The notes under the pieces are model-generated. The model was not told the DNA's origin, ran no database searches, and worked only from the letters and a program-made list of their open reading frames with translations. 64,000 bases of DNA from an uncultured Oscillospiraceae bacterium (GTDB taxonomy: Bacteria > Bacillota > Clostridia > Oscillospirales > Oscillospiraceae): assembly GCA_934655875.1 (NCBI GenBank), contig CAKUHB010000005.1, positions 1 to 64,000 on the forward strand, read 5' to 3'. The first letter of the stretch is position 1, and each line of letters starts with the position of its first letter. A program made the position numbers and the translations under genes. Shown one piece after another: positions 52,372 through 59,572 of the stretch.

Positions 52372-53382
52372 TTACCGCCCTTCCGCACAGATGGAAACTG
52401 CGTGACATACGCCGGGGATCGATTCGCCCTGCCCGGTCGAGGTTGGGGACAGCAGCGCCCCAGTCGCGCAGAAAAGAAGCTTTTTCAGCTCCCGTTTCTC
52501 CAGCTTATCGAGCAGATACCCGCATAAAACGCTGCCGCTGCATCCGCAGCCGGAACCGCCTGCGTGAACATCCTGCTTCTTGGTGTCGAAGATCATCAGT
52601 CCGCAGTCATCATACACCTGCGACAGGTCGACGCCTGACCGCTGGAACTGATCGATCACGATTTTTTTGCCGACTGCGCCGAGGTCGCCTGTGACGATCA
52701 GATCATAGTCGGACGGAACGCGCCGCAGATCGCGGAAATGTGCTTGCAGCGTGTCGATGGCCGCGGGAGCCATGGCTGCGCCCATATTATTGGCGTCCTT
52801 GATGCCGAAATCCTGAATTTTTCCGACGGTGGCGCATTCGATCCTCGGGCCGGAGCCGGAACTGCTGACGATACAGCAGCCGGCTCCGGTGACAGTCCAC
52901 TGTGCGGTTGGCGTGCGCTGGCCGCCGTAGTTCAGGGGGAAGCGGTACTGCCGCTCCGCGGAGGAAAAATGGGACGAGGTCAGCGCGGCTGCCATGCGGG
53001 CGAAGCCAGCGTCGACAAAGGCAGCTGCCATCAGAAGCGATTCTGCCATTGTGGAGCAGGCACCGTACAGCCCCAGAAAGGGGATCGATGTGCCGCGCGC
53101 GGCAAAGGAAGAGCTGATACACTGGTTCAGCAGATCGCCTGCAAACAGCAGGTCAATGTCCTCATAGCTGACGCCAAGCTTGCGCTTGGCGGTGTCAAGC
53201 GCAAGCTCCTGCAGCTTGCTTTCTGCTTTTTCAAAGGTTTTCTGAGAGAATTTATTGTCCTTGCCGATGAAATCAAAATAGTCCGCGAGCGGCCCTTCGC
53301 CCTCTTTTTTGCCGCCGATGGCGGCATGGGACAAAATGACCGGTCTGGATTCAAACAGCAGCGTCTGTGCGCCAGTGCGCAT
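52372..53382 (-). CDS. spoVAD: stage V sporulation protein AD
   Basis: A 336-residue thiolase-fold protein that binds dipicolinic acid. Characteristic stretches: SRPVILSHAAIGGKKEGEGP, LLFAGDLLNQCISSSFAARG, LGLYGACSTMAE and HAGGSGCGCSGSVLCGYLL. ATG at 53382 has GGGAG nine bases upstream; TTG at 53391 is an alternative. Normally spoVAC precedes it, but here the upstream gene is an unrelated small protein behind two terminators, so spoVAC must lie elsewhere or be missing. Confidence 0.95.
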   Translation of the reverse strand: MRTGAQTLLFESRPVILSHAAIGGKKEGEGPLADYFDFIGKDNKFSQKTFEKAESKLQELALDTAKRKLGVSYEDIDLLFAGDLLNQCISSSFAARGTSIPFLGLYGACSTMAESLLMAAAFVDAGFARMAAALTSSHFSSAERQYRFPLNYGGQRTPTAQWTVTGAGCCIVSSSGSGPRIECATVGKIQDFGIKDANNMGAAMAPAAIDTLQAHFRDLRRVPSDYDLIVTGDLGAVGKKIVIDQFQRSGVDLSQVYDDCGLMIFDTKKQDVHAGGSGCGCSGSVLCGYLLDKLEKRELKKLLFCATGALLSPTSTGQGESIPGVCHAVSICAEGR

Positions 53383-53412
53383 GATGATCAACTCCCTGTG
53401 CGGTTTTGCTGC

Positions 53413-53419
53413 TAGTATG
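53413..53419 (-). promoter_or_regulatory. forespore-type -10 (CATACTA) for spoVAD-spoVAE
   Basis: The minus strand reads CATACTA, a perfect match to the sigma-F/sigma-G -10 consensus, about 30 bases before the spoVAD ATG. The -35 region (GGTTAT) is only a partial match. Confidence 0.5.
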
Positions 53420-53440
53420 TGTCAGACAGATAAAAAATAA

Positions 53441-53462
53441 CCGCAGAGCACAGGCTCTGCGG
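53441..53462 (-). terminator. second terminator upstream of spoVAD
   Basis: CCGCAGAGC/GCTCTGCGG with a 4-base loop; the minus strand continues TTATTTTTTA. Confidence 0.7.
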
Positions 53463-53505
53463 GCGGCGCGAAAAACGCACCAAAGAGGAATGGAAAAATG
53501 AAAAA

Positions 53506-53534
53506 GAAGTCGCACAGATAGTATGTGCGGCTTC
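53506..53534 (-). terminator. terminator after the 98-residue protein gene
   Basis: GAAGCCGCACA/TGTGCGACTTC on the minus strand (one mismatch), then TTTTTCATTTTT. Confidence 0.75.
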
Positions 53535-53555
53535 TCCTGCGTTAAACATGAAATT

Positions 53556-53852
53556 TTATTTTTTTGTATCCTTCAATGCACGCGTGAGCCAGACAGAGCC
53601 GAGATCGAGTGCGGTGAAGAATCCGTCCTTCTCACTCTTTTTCACGATACGGTCACGGGCACGGACGCCGGGATCGGTCAGCTGCAGCTCGACGGAGACC
53701 TTGCTGGCAACGTCGGTATCACCAACCTTTTTCGTTTCGAGAATCTGAAGCATGACAATGTGGGAATCGGCCATCGAGCCGTAGTAAACAAGATTATCCT
53801 TACGCATGAGGGGGCGGCCCTTGTAGCTCAGGATCGTTTTTTCGTCAGCCAT
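53556..53852 (-). CDS. 98-residue protein of unknown function
   Basis: I do not recognise this protein. It is small, cytosolic, charged and without membrane or signal segments. The sequence begins MADEKTILSYKGRPLMRKDN, has predicted short strands (NLVYYGSM, HIVMLQILETKKV, KVSVELQL) and ends with LDLGSVWLTRALKDTKK. The strand-rich make-up with DPGVRARDRIVKKSEKDGFF looks like a compact beta fold. It has a good sigma-A promoter and its own terminator, so it is a genuine monocistronic gene. AGGAGG lies 13 bases before the ATG, which is rather far. Position between spoVAD and a surface nucleotidase tells little about function. Confidence 0.75.
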   Translation of the reverse strand: MADEKTILSYKGRPLMRKDNLVYYGSMADSHIVMLQILETKKVGDTDVASKVSVELQLTDPGVRARDRIVKKSEKDGFFTALDLGSVWLTRALKDTKK

Positions 53853-53888
53853 AATTATGCACGAACCTCCTGATCTTGATTTTCTTAT

Positions 53889-53917
53889 AGTATAGCAAAA
53901 AACACAGGCAAAAGCAA
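53889..53917 (-). promoter_or_regulatory. promoter of the 98-residue protein gene
   Basis: Minus strand TTGCTT (53912-53917), 17-base spacer, TATACT (53889-53894). Confidence 0.75.
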
Positions 53918-53989
53918 ATCAAATTCAGGACTTTCTCGCGGGAAACGCAAAGAGAAGACGGATAAGCGCCGAGGGATGGCGCAGAGAAA

Positions 53990-54019
53990 GCTCCGGCCGG
54001 TAAAAAAACCGGCCGGAGC
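53990..54019 (-). terminator. terminator after the SLH 5'-nucleotidase gene
   Basis: GCTCCGGCCGGT/ACCGGCCGGAGC with a poly-A/T loop, then TTTCTC on the minus strand. Confidence 0.8.
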
Positions 54020-54053
54020 GAAATGCAAAGAATGTAAATTGGACGCGAAGCGC

Positions 54054-56246
54054 TTATGCAGCTTCCTTGGTCATGTTCATAAGAACCTTGGCGCCCATAG
54101 CGCGGGTCGCGGTGCCCTTCGGGCTGAACGCGCCGTTGGAGCCGGCCAGATACTTGGCGGCGGTGCAGTAGGTGACAGACTCGATGGCCCAGTCAGAGAT
54201 GGCGTCGAGATCGGTGTAGGTGAGCTTCTCGGTGATGCCCTCTGCGGTCTTGCCCATGGTCTTGTCGTAGCCATAGAGCACCTTGGCCATTTCCTGACGG
54301 TTGATAGCCTTGGTGGGCAGGAAGGTGCCGTCTTCGTAGCCGTCGACGATCTTCTGCTCGCTTGCCCACAGGACAGCGTCAGCATACCAGCTGCCGTCGG
54401 TGCAGTCCTTGAACTTCTCGCTGACCTTGCCGGTCACAGCGGGGGAACCCGCCATGCGGTACAGGACGGTGACGAGCATGCCGCGGGTCAGAGCGCCGTT
54501 CGGGCCGAAGGTGGTCTCGCTGAGACCCTTCATGTAGTTCTTGTCCGTGACATAGTTGACAGCTTCAACAGCCCAGTTGCCGTCGACAACGTCGGTATAC
54601 GGGGTAGCGATGACGGTGATCCGACCCTGCGGATTTGCATAGGAAGCGGGAACGGTGCCGTTCAGCTGCTCCTTGATGTAGGTGATGAGAACCTGATTGT
54701 CCAGCATGACGGAATCCTGCAGCAGCTTGTTGTCAGCGAACATGTTGATGCCGTCGCCGCAGTCCTTGAGCATGTAGTTGTGGGAAGCGACCGTGTAGGT
54801 GGCCTTCGGGTCAATGTCGACATACTTGCCGTCCTTCAGAACCTTGACGTTCTTGACGCGGTAAGCACCGTCGATGGAAGCGAACAGACCCTTGTCGTCG
54901 CCCTTGGCGGAGGACTTGACGGTGGTGTCAATGGTGTACTTCAGGCCGGACACCTGCAGGAAGCCGCCCATTTCACCAATGGCGTTCTCGCCGTCGGAGT
55001 AGGTAGCCATGGTGTTGCGGGCCGTCCACTCCAGCGCATCGATGATCTCCTGACCGGTTGCTTCGACGACGCACAGGGCGTTGCCGTACGGATGGACTGC
55101 AATGATATCGCCGTAGGTGATGTCACCGGCCTTGATATCCGCGCGGATGCCGCCGCCGTTGACGAGTGCGACGTCAGCGCCGGAAACAGCGCGATAAGCG
55201 TCGGCGCAGAGGTCGCCGAGGTTGGTCTCACGGTTACGGACAGCACGGGTGCCGTCTGCGTGCTTGGTGGTCAGCGTAACGCTGGTCTTGGCAACGACCG
55301 AGTTCAGGAGCGCTTCGTTCTTTTCCTGGATGCTCTTGACGTATGCATCGGTCGTATCGTCCTTGGCAGTGTAGTCGGAGATCAGCTCCGTGGTGAACTT
55401 GCCGTCAGAGATGGTCAGCTTGCCGATGTTGACGAGCTTCGTACCGGTGGAGGACAGGGGGATCTCCTTGCCGTCCTTGTTCTTGACCAGCTCCATTGCG
55501 AGTGTGGAATGGGAGTGGCCGTCGAGCATGACGTCGATGCCGGTGGTGTTGGCGATGACGTCCGTCGAACGCCACGGCTCGGAGGATTCGTCAATGCCAA
55601 GATGGGCGATGGCGACAACGTAGTCAGCGCCGTCCTTCTTGGCAGCGTCGACCGTCTGCTGTACGGTCGCGTAGAGGTTGTCCTCAGCGAAGCTGTAGAC
55701 GTAGTTGCCATTGGCATCCTGGAAATAGGTCGGCGTGGACTTGGTGAAGGATTCCGGCGTGGCAATGCCGACGTAGGCAATCTTTACGTCGCCGTAGGTG
55801 GCGATGGCATACGGCTTATAGCCGCTCAGGCCGTTGTTGTCCTTGCCGGAGTAGGTGAGGTTGCAGCAGAGGTACTGATACTTTGCCTTGTCGATCAGCT
55901 TTTGCAGCTGGGGCAGGGTGTAGTCGAACTCATGGTTGCCGAAGGTTGCAAAGTCATAGCCGACCTCGTTCATGATATCGACCAGATATTCGCCCTTCGA
56001 CAGCGTGCCGATTGCAGCGCCCTGAACGGCGTCGCCGCAGTCGACGAGCGCGACGTATTTGTGCGCTGCCTGCATTTCCTTCTTGTAGGCGGCCAGACCG
56101 GCATAGCCAATGTTGTCATCAACGGCGGTATGGACGTCGTTGGTGTACAGAATGACGATGTCGTCGGATTGCTCGGCTGCAAATACCGTGGTCATCAGAC
56201 CAAGCAGCATGCACACAGCCAGAAGAAGTGCAACAAGTTTCTTCAT
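54054..56246 (-). CDS. surface 5'-nucleotidase/2',3'-cyclic phosphodiesterase family protein with SLH domains
   Basis: A 730-residue exported enzyme. A signal peptide (MKKLVALLLAVCMLLGLMTT, cleaved near VFA-AEQ) is followed by a calcineurin-like metallophosphatase domain (YTNDVHTAVDD near 22-32, GNHEFDYT near 100) and a 5'-nucleotidase C-terminal substrate domain (about 290-510, with VNGGGIRADIKAGDITYGD). Three S-layer-homology repeats fill about 545-730 (for example TFGPNGALTRGMLVTVLYRM). SLH repeats bind secondary cell-wall polymers, so the enzyme is held at the surface, where it would dephosphorylate nucleotides to nucleosides. The start at 56246 has AAGGAGG five bases upstream. Monocistronic; a TATAAT-like box lies upstream in the AT-rich gap before 56471. 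Confidence 0.93.
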   Translation of the reverse strand: MKKLVALLLAVCMLLGLMTTVFAAEQSDDIVILYTNDVHTAVDDNIGYAGLAAYKKEMQAAHKYVALVDCGDAVQGAAIGTLSKGEYLVDIMNEVGYDFATFGNHEFDYTLPQLQKLIDKAKYQYLCCNLTYSGKDNNGLSGYKPYAIATYGDVKIAYVGIATPESFTKSTPTYFQDANGNYVYSFAEDNLYATVQQTVDAAKKDGADYVVAIAHLGIDESSEPWRSTDVIANTTGIDVMLDGHSHSTLAMELVKNKDGKEIPLSSTGTKLVNIGKLTISDGKFTTELISDYTAKDDTTDAYVKSIQEKNEALLNSVVAKTSVTLTTKHADGTRAVRNRETNLGDLCADAYRAVSGADVALVNGGGIRADIKAGDITYGDIIAVHPYGNALCVVEATGQEIIDALEWTARNTMATYSDGENAIGEMGGFLQVSGLKYTIDTTVKSSAKGDDKGLFASIDGAYRVKNVKVLKDGKYVDIDPKATYTVASHNYMLKDCGDGINMFADNKLLQDSVMLDNQVLITYIKEQLNGTVPASYANPQGRITVIATPYTDVVDGNWAVEAVNYVTDKNYMKGLSETTFGPNGALTRGMLVTVLYRMAGSPAVTGKVSEKFKDCTDGSWYADAVLWASEQKIVDGYEDGTFLPTKAINRQEMAKVLYGYDKTMGKTAEGITEKLTYTDLDAISDWAIESVTYCTAAKYLAGSNGAFSPKGTATRAMGAKVLMNMTKEAA

Positions 56247-56470
56247 AATTTCCTCCTTGTCAAAATGCTTTACCAAAACGATAAAGCGGTATATTCAAAT
56301 TATACTACAAACCGTGGACAACAGCTATTGGCAGATGTTTGAAATCAAGAGCGAAAAAATGAACAGAATGCACAAAATACACAATATACACAAAAACAAA
56401 AGGCTTGAGCAAACAGCTGCTGAGCACTGCCGTTTTGCATAAAAAAGGAAGCGCAGACGCGCTGCCGCAG

Positions 56471-57016
56471 TTATTCAGCGAAGGGCTTGCCCTTGAGGAC
56501 AGTCTGGCGCATGAAGCGGAAGGTCTCTTTCTCTCCGCGCTCTGCGAGCATGGTAAGAAGAAACCGCAGCCGCGCCATCGTGCGCGGGTGCACAAGCCGC
56601 GATTCCTGCGCGCGGTCAAGATAGTGCAGGGGCGACGCGTCGGTGTAGGCGGCTCCTTCATATGTTTTGCAGGCCGCAATGCGGTCGGCGACCATCTCGC
56701 ACAGAAATCTGACTGGCATATCGACCGGCTCATACGTCCGGGTGACGGGGCTGAGATCGGTCCAATACTCAAAATGATGGCGGTTGCGGCCCTTGTGGTG
56801 CATCCACGCCAGGGAATAGCCGTTGGTCTCGCGTTCCGCTGTATTCGGACTGCGCGTGCCCTGGAAGAACCGGACACCGGCCCAGAACTCCGTCGGGGAA
56901 TACTTGGACAGATCGTGTGTCAGGCCCTGCCAGTAAAGCCCCATCCGGAAGCAGCCGCGCATGACAAGATGCCGGTGATGTGTGATGGTTTTCAGATGTC
57001 CCCAGAATCGGTTCAT
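56471..57016 (-). CDS. DUF5662 family protein
   Basis: A 181-residue soluble protein matching what I recall of DUF5662: a His-rich N-terminus (ITHHRHLVMRGCF), GLTHDLSKYSPTEFW near 31-45 (HD-like metal motif), then SLAWMHHKGRNRHHFEYW near 68-85. The many His/Asp residues suggest a metal-dependent hydrolase related to HD proteins, but activity is not known. Start at 57016 with GAAAGGAGC upstream. Single gene. Confidence 0.72.
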   Translation of the reverse strand: MNRFWGHLKTITHHRHLVMRGCFRMGLYWQGLTHDLSKYSPTEFWAGVRFFQGTRSPNTAERETNGYSLAWMHHKGRNRHHFEYWTDLSPVTRTYEPVDMPVRFLCEMVADRIAACKTYEGAAYTDASPLHYLDRAQESRLVHPRTMARLRFLLTMLAERGEKETFRFMRQTVLKGKPFAE

Positions 57017-57079
57017 AGCAGCAGCTCCTTTCTCGCTCCTGCTCCATTATACGACAAAGAACCGGAAGATGCAACGAAA

Positions 57080-57107
57080 AGCCGTCCCTGCATTTGCAGG
57101 GACGGCT
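57080..57107 (-). terminator. terminator after tusA
   Basis: AGCCGTCCCTGC/GCAGGGACGGCT with a 4-base loop, then TTTTCGTT on the minus strand. Confidence 0.88.
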
Positions 57108-57114
57108 GAAACGG

Positions 57115-57321
57115 TTACTTCTTCGTAAGCGTCAGGCGGTAATCATCGCCGACTTCGGCGACTGCGGCCTGATAGCCGCTGTGTGCGGCGAAGCGCTTGA
57201 TGTTTTCAACAGCGGTTTCGTTGTCGACCAGAACCTCAAGGGTGGCCGGATGCTCTGCTTCGAGCGCCTTCTGCACCATGACGACGGGCATCGGGCAGAG
57301 ATATCCTCTTGCGTCAACCAT
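57115..57321 (-). CDS. TusA/SirA-like sulfurtransferase (YedF type)
   Basis: A 68-residue TusA-family protein with the active cysteine Cys9 in ARGYLCPMPVV and the conserved ETAVENIKRFAA helix. Such proteins carry sulfur, or possibly selenium, as a persulfide. It lies one base after the YedE-like gene, the usual pairing of YeeE/YedE with TusA or YedF. Confidence 0.92.
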   Translation of the reverse strand: MVDARGYLCPMPVVMVQKALEAEHPATLEVLVDNETAVENIKRFAAHSGYQAAVAEVGDDYRLTLTKK

Positions 57322-57322
57322 A

Positions 57323-58417
57323 TTATTTCGCCTCCTGCTTCTTTATGCTGTTTACATAAGAAATGACAAGCACGAGCACAATGCCGAGAATGACAGCGAC
57401 CTTGCCGTTCGTGGAAATGCCGCCGACGACATATTCACCGGCCTCATTGACAGCGTCGGCATTGCCGGCCAGACCAAAGTTATGCGCGAACGCAGCGCCG
57501 ACGATCATGCCGAACACGGTAACGGCAGAATCCGCGTTGCCGCTGCCGGCGAGGATCAGCTGACGCAGCGGGCAGCCGCCGAGCAGAACGGAGCCCCAGC
57601 CGGCCAGCAGCATACCAAGGAAGTTCCAGACATGGCTGGAGTGCGCGACAGGCTGCGAGGTGAAGCCGAGCTTGAAGCTGCCGCCGATCAGGTTGCCAAT
57701 CAGAACGGTAAGGAAGATAGCGATGAAGCCCCAAAGCAGGTGCAGATCTTTGAACATCATCGTGTCGCGCAGGCCGCCGACCATGCACATCCGGGATCTC
57801 TGGGCCAGCGCGCCGACGACGAGGGCGATGGCGAGCGCGATCAGGAACGGCGCATGCTTGGAGCCGGGGCCTTCCTCTGAAAGCTTGAACAGTGCGGGCA
57901 CAGCAAGGAAGAGGATGAGCAGACCGGTCATCACGAAGGGCAGAACCGTGCCGTCGAGCGTCTTGGTTGCGTAGTTCCGCTGGAGCGTGAAGCCTTTGCG
58001 GATGAAGATGGTGCCGAGGAAGATACCGGCGGCAAAGCCGGCCAGACCGACGACGGCGTTCAGATCACCGCCGGCCAGACGCAGAACCATGCGAAGCGGG
58101 CAGCCAAGGAAGGCCAGCGCGCCGATCATGACGAATGCGCCGAGGACAAACCGCAGGGCGGGCGAGGAGCCTGCGCGCGCTTTCCATTCCTTTGTGGCCA
58201 GCGCCATCAGGAAGCTGCCCAGAACAAGGCCGATGATCTCGGGCCGTACATACTGGACCTTGGCTGCGGAATGCAGACCGACGGCGCCTGCGATGTCGCG
58301 TTCAAAGCACGCGATGCAGAAGCCCATGTTGGCCGGGTTGCCGAGCGCCGTCAGCACAAGAGCTGCGATGCCGATGACAACGCCGGTCAGGATCACAAAC
58401 AGATTCTCTTTCTTCAT
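57323..58417 (-). CDS. yedE: YeeE/YedE family transporter (selenium/thiosulfate type)
   Basis: A 364-residue membrane protein with about ten segments and a duplicated YeeE/YedE unit. The Cys motifs of the family are present: GFCIACFERD near 27-36, FLGCPLRMVLR, QRSRMCMVGGLRD and LLGGCPLRQL. In the thiosulfate transporter YeeE such cysteines relay substrate through the pore; YedE relatives are linked to selenium metabolism. The start at 58417 has GGAGGAG nine bases upstream. The promoter and an inverted repeat lie 110-140 bases upstream. No selD or selA is nearby to decide between sulfur and selenium. Confidence 0.88.
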   Translation of the reverse strand: MKKENLFVILTGVVIGIAALVLTALGNPANMGFCIACFERDIAGAVGLHSAAKVQYVRPEIIGLVLGSFLMALATKEWKARAGSSPALRFVLGAFVMIGALAFLGCPLRMVLRLAGGDLNAVVGLAGFAAGIFLGTIFIRKGFTLQRNYATKTLDGTVLPFVMTGLLILFLAVPALFKLSEEGPGSKHAPFLIALAIALVVGALAQRSRMCMVGGLRDTMMFKDLHLLWGFIAIFLTVLIGNLIGGSFKLGFTSQPVAHSSHVWNFLGMLLAGWGSVLLGGCPLRQLILAGSGNADSAVTVFGMIVGAAFAHNFGLAGNADAVNEAGEYVVGGISTNGKVAVILGIVLVLVISYVNSIKKQEAK

Positions 58418-58524
58418 GTGTCTCTCCTCCGAAATTGTCGAACTGGATTTCCTGCTATTCGATATTCTAGAACAAAAATAACGAATAACGAGCAAAATGC
58501 GGGATATTTCCCACATTTCAGCTT

Positions 58525-58539
58525 ATATTCGAAGAATAT
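58525..58539. promoter_or_regulatory. inverted repeat ATATTC-GAA-GAATAT over the yedE -10 box
   Basis: A perfect 6+6 inverted repeat with 3-base centre that overlaps the -10 element. Related TATTCG/CGAATA half-sites occur at 58456-58461 and 58482-58487, suggesting a regulator with several sites. Confidence 0.5.
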
Positions 58540-58561
58540 CACAGAAAATGTGTTCTGTCAA
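58533..58561 (-). promoter_or_regulatory. promoter of yedE-tusA
   Basis: Minus strand TTGACA (58556-58561), 17-base spacer, TATTCT (58533-58538). Confidence 0.75.
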
Positions 58562-58608
58562 TCGGTTTTGCGTTCGACATTGACAAAAGATTTTCGGTAT
58601 GGCGACCA

Positions 58609-59514
58609 TCAGGCAATGAGCTCGGAGCCCTGTTCCAGATCGTCGGACAAGAACCGGCGGTTGATCTCGTTCAGGACGCGCTTTTTGTCGGCACTCCATA
58701 ATGGAGCCAGCAGCTCCCGCTTGGCGCCGTCGCCGGTCATGCGATGGATGACCATGTTACGGGGCAGAACGCGCAGGCAGGCTTCCAGCGCAGTAATGTA
58801 CGTATCCAGCGACAGGACGTCAAACCGCCCTGCGGCATAGTCCTCCGCAAGGTCAGTGCCTGCCAGCACGTGAAGAAGATGCAGCTTGATGCCGTCTGCG
58901 CCGCTTCTGCCGATATACCGGGCGGTTTCGACCATCATGTCCTGCGTTTCACCGGGCAGCCCAAGGATCTGGTGCGTGACGACTTCGATGTGCCGCGCCT
59001 TGAGCGTTTTGACGGCGTCGTCATAGACGGAAAGGGGATAGCCGCGCCGGATGGCGCGGGCGGTTGTTTCATGGATGGTTTGCAGGCCAAGCTCGACCCA
59101 TACGGGCTTCTTTTCGCGCAGTTCCGACAGCAGCTCCAGAATCTCCGGCGGCAGACAGTCGGGCCGCGTTGCAATGGAAAGCGCACAGACGTCCGGCTGC
59201 GCGAGTGCAGCTTCAAAGCGCGGCCGAAGATAGGATACCGGGGCATAGGTATTGCTGTAATCCTGAAAATAGGCGATAAAGGCAGCGTCCTTGCCTGCCT
59301 TTGCGCTGATAAGCCGTTTGGCCTGCGCTATCTGCTCCGGGATGGGAAGTGCGGAGGACGCTGCAAATTCTCCGCTTCCGCTGCAAAAGGTGCAGCCGCG
59401 CGTGCCAAGCGTTCCGTCACGGTTCGGACAGGTGCATCCGGCAGAGAGCGAGAGCTTATAGACCTTCCGGCCAAAGGTCTCGCGCAGATAGGCGTTGAGA
59501 GATCGGTAATACAT
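58609..59514 (-). CDS. TIGR01212 family radical SAM protein (YtqA-like)
   Basis: A 301-residue radical SAM enzyme. The 4Fe-4S cysteines are Cys29, Cys41 and Cys44 in CPNRDGTLGTRGCTFC, the wide-spaced arrangement typical of TIGR01212/Elp3-related proteins. GGD/E-type and SAM-binding strands follow (AYFQDYSNTYAP, SIATRPDCLPPE, LGLQTIHE). The biochemical role of the family is unsettled; tRNA modification is often suggested. ATG at 59514 starts at the conserved MYYRSLNAYL; more codons upstream lack a ribosome site and run into the ftsH terminator. Confidence 0.9.
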   Translation of the reverse strand: MYYRSLNAYLRETFGRKVYKLSLSAGCTCPNRDGTLGTRGCTFCSGSGEFAASSALPIPEQIAQAKRLISAKAGKDAAFIAYFQDYSNTYAPVSYLRPRFEAALAQPDVCALSIATRPDCLPPEILELLSELREKKPVWVELGLQTIHETTARAIRRGYPLSVYDDAVKTLKARHIEVVTHQILGLPGETQDMMVETARYIGRSGADGIKLHLLHVLAGTDLAEDYAAGRFDVLSLDTYITALEACLRVLPRNMVIHRMTGDGAKRELLAPLWSADKKRVLNEINRRFLSDDLEQGSELIA

Positions 59515-59540
59515 GGCGGTTTCTGCCTTTTCCATAAAGT

Positions 59541-59567
59541 TTGCGCGCTGCAAATTGCAGCGCGCAA
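59541..59567 (-). terminator. hairpin after ftsH
   Basis: TTGCGCGCTG/CAGCGCGCAA about a short loop, just past the ftsH stop. Only ACTTT follows, so termination may be partial. Confidence 0.55.
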
Positions 59568-59572
59568 TCGTG

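Noticed and set aside
53517..53524. A CATACTA-like forespore -10 in the loop of the terminator at 53506-53534
   Set aside because: It lies within a terminator stem-loop with no gene start downstream at suitable distance; the copy at 53413-53419 fits spoVAD better.
53976..56342. A 788-codon plus-strand frame opposite the SLH 5'-nucleotidase
   Set aside because: Antisense to a protein with full catalytic and SLH motifs; Val/Gly/Asp-biased composition typical of shadows.
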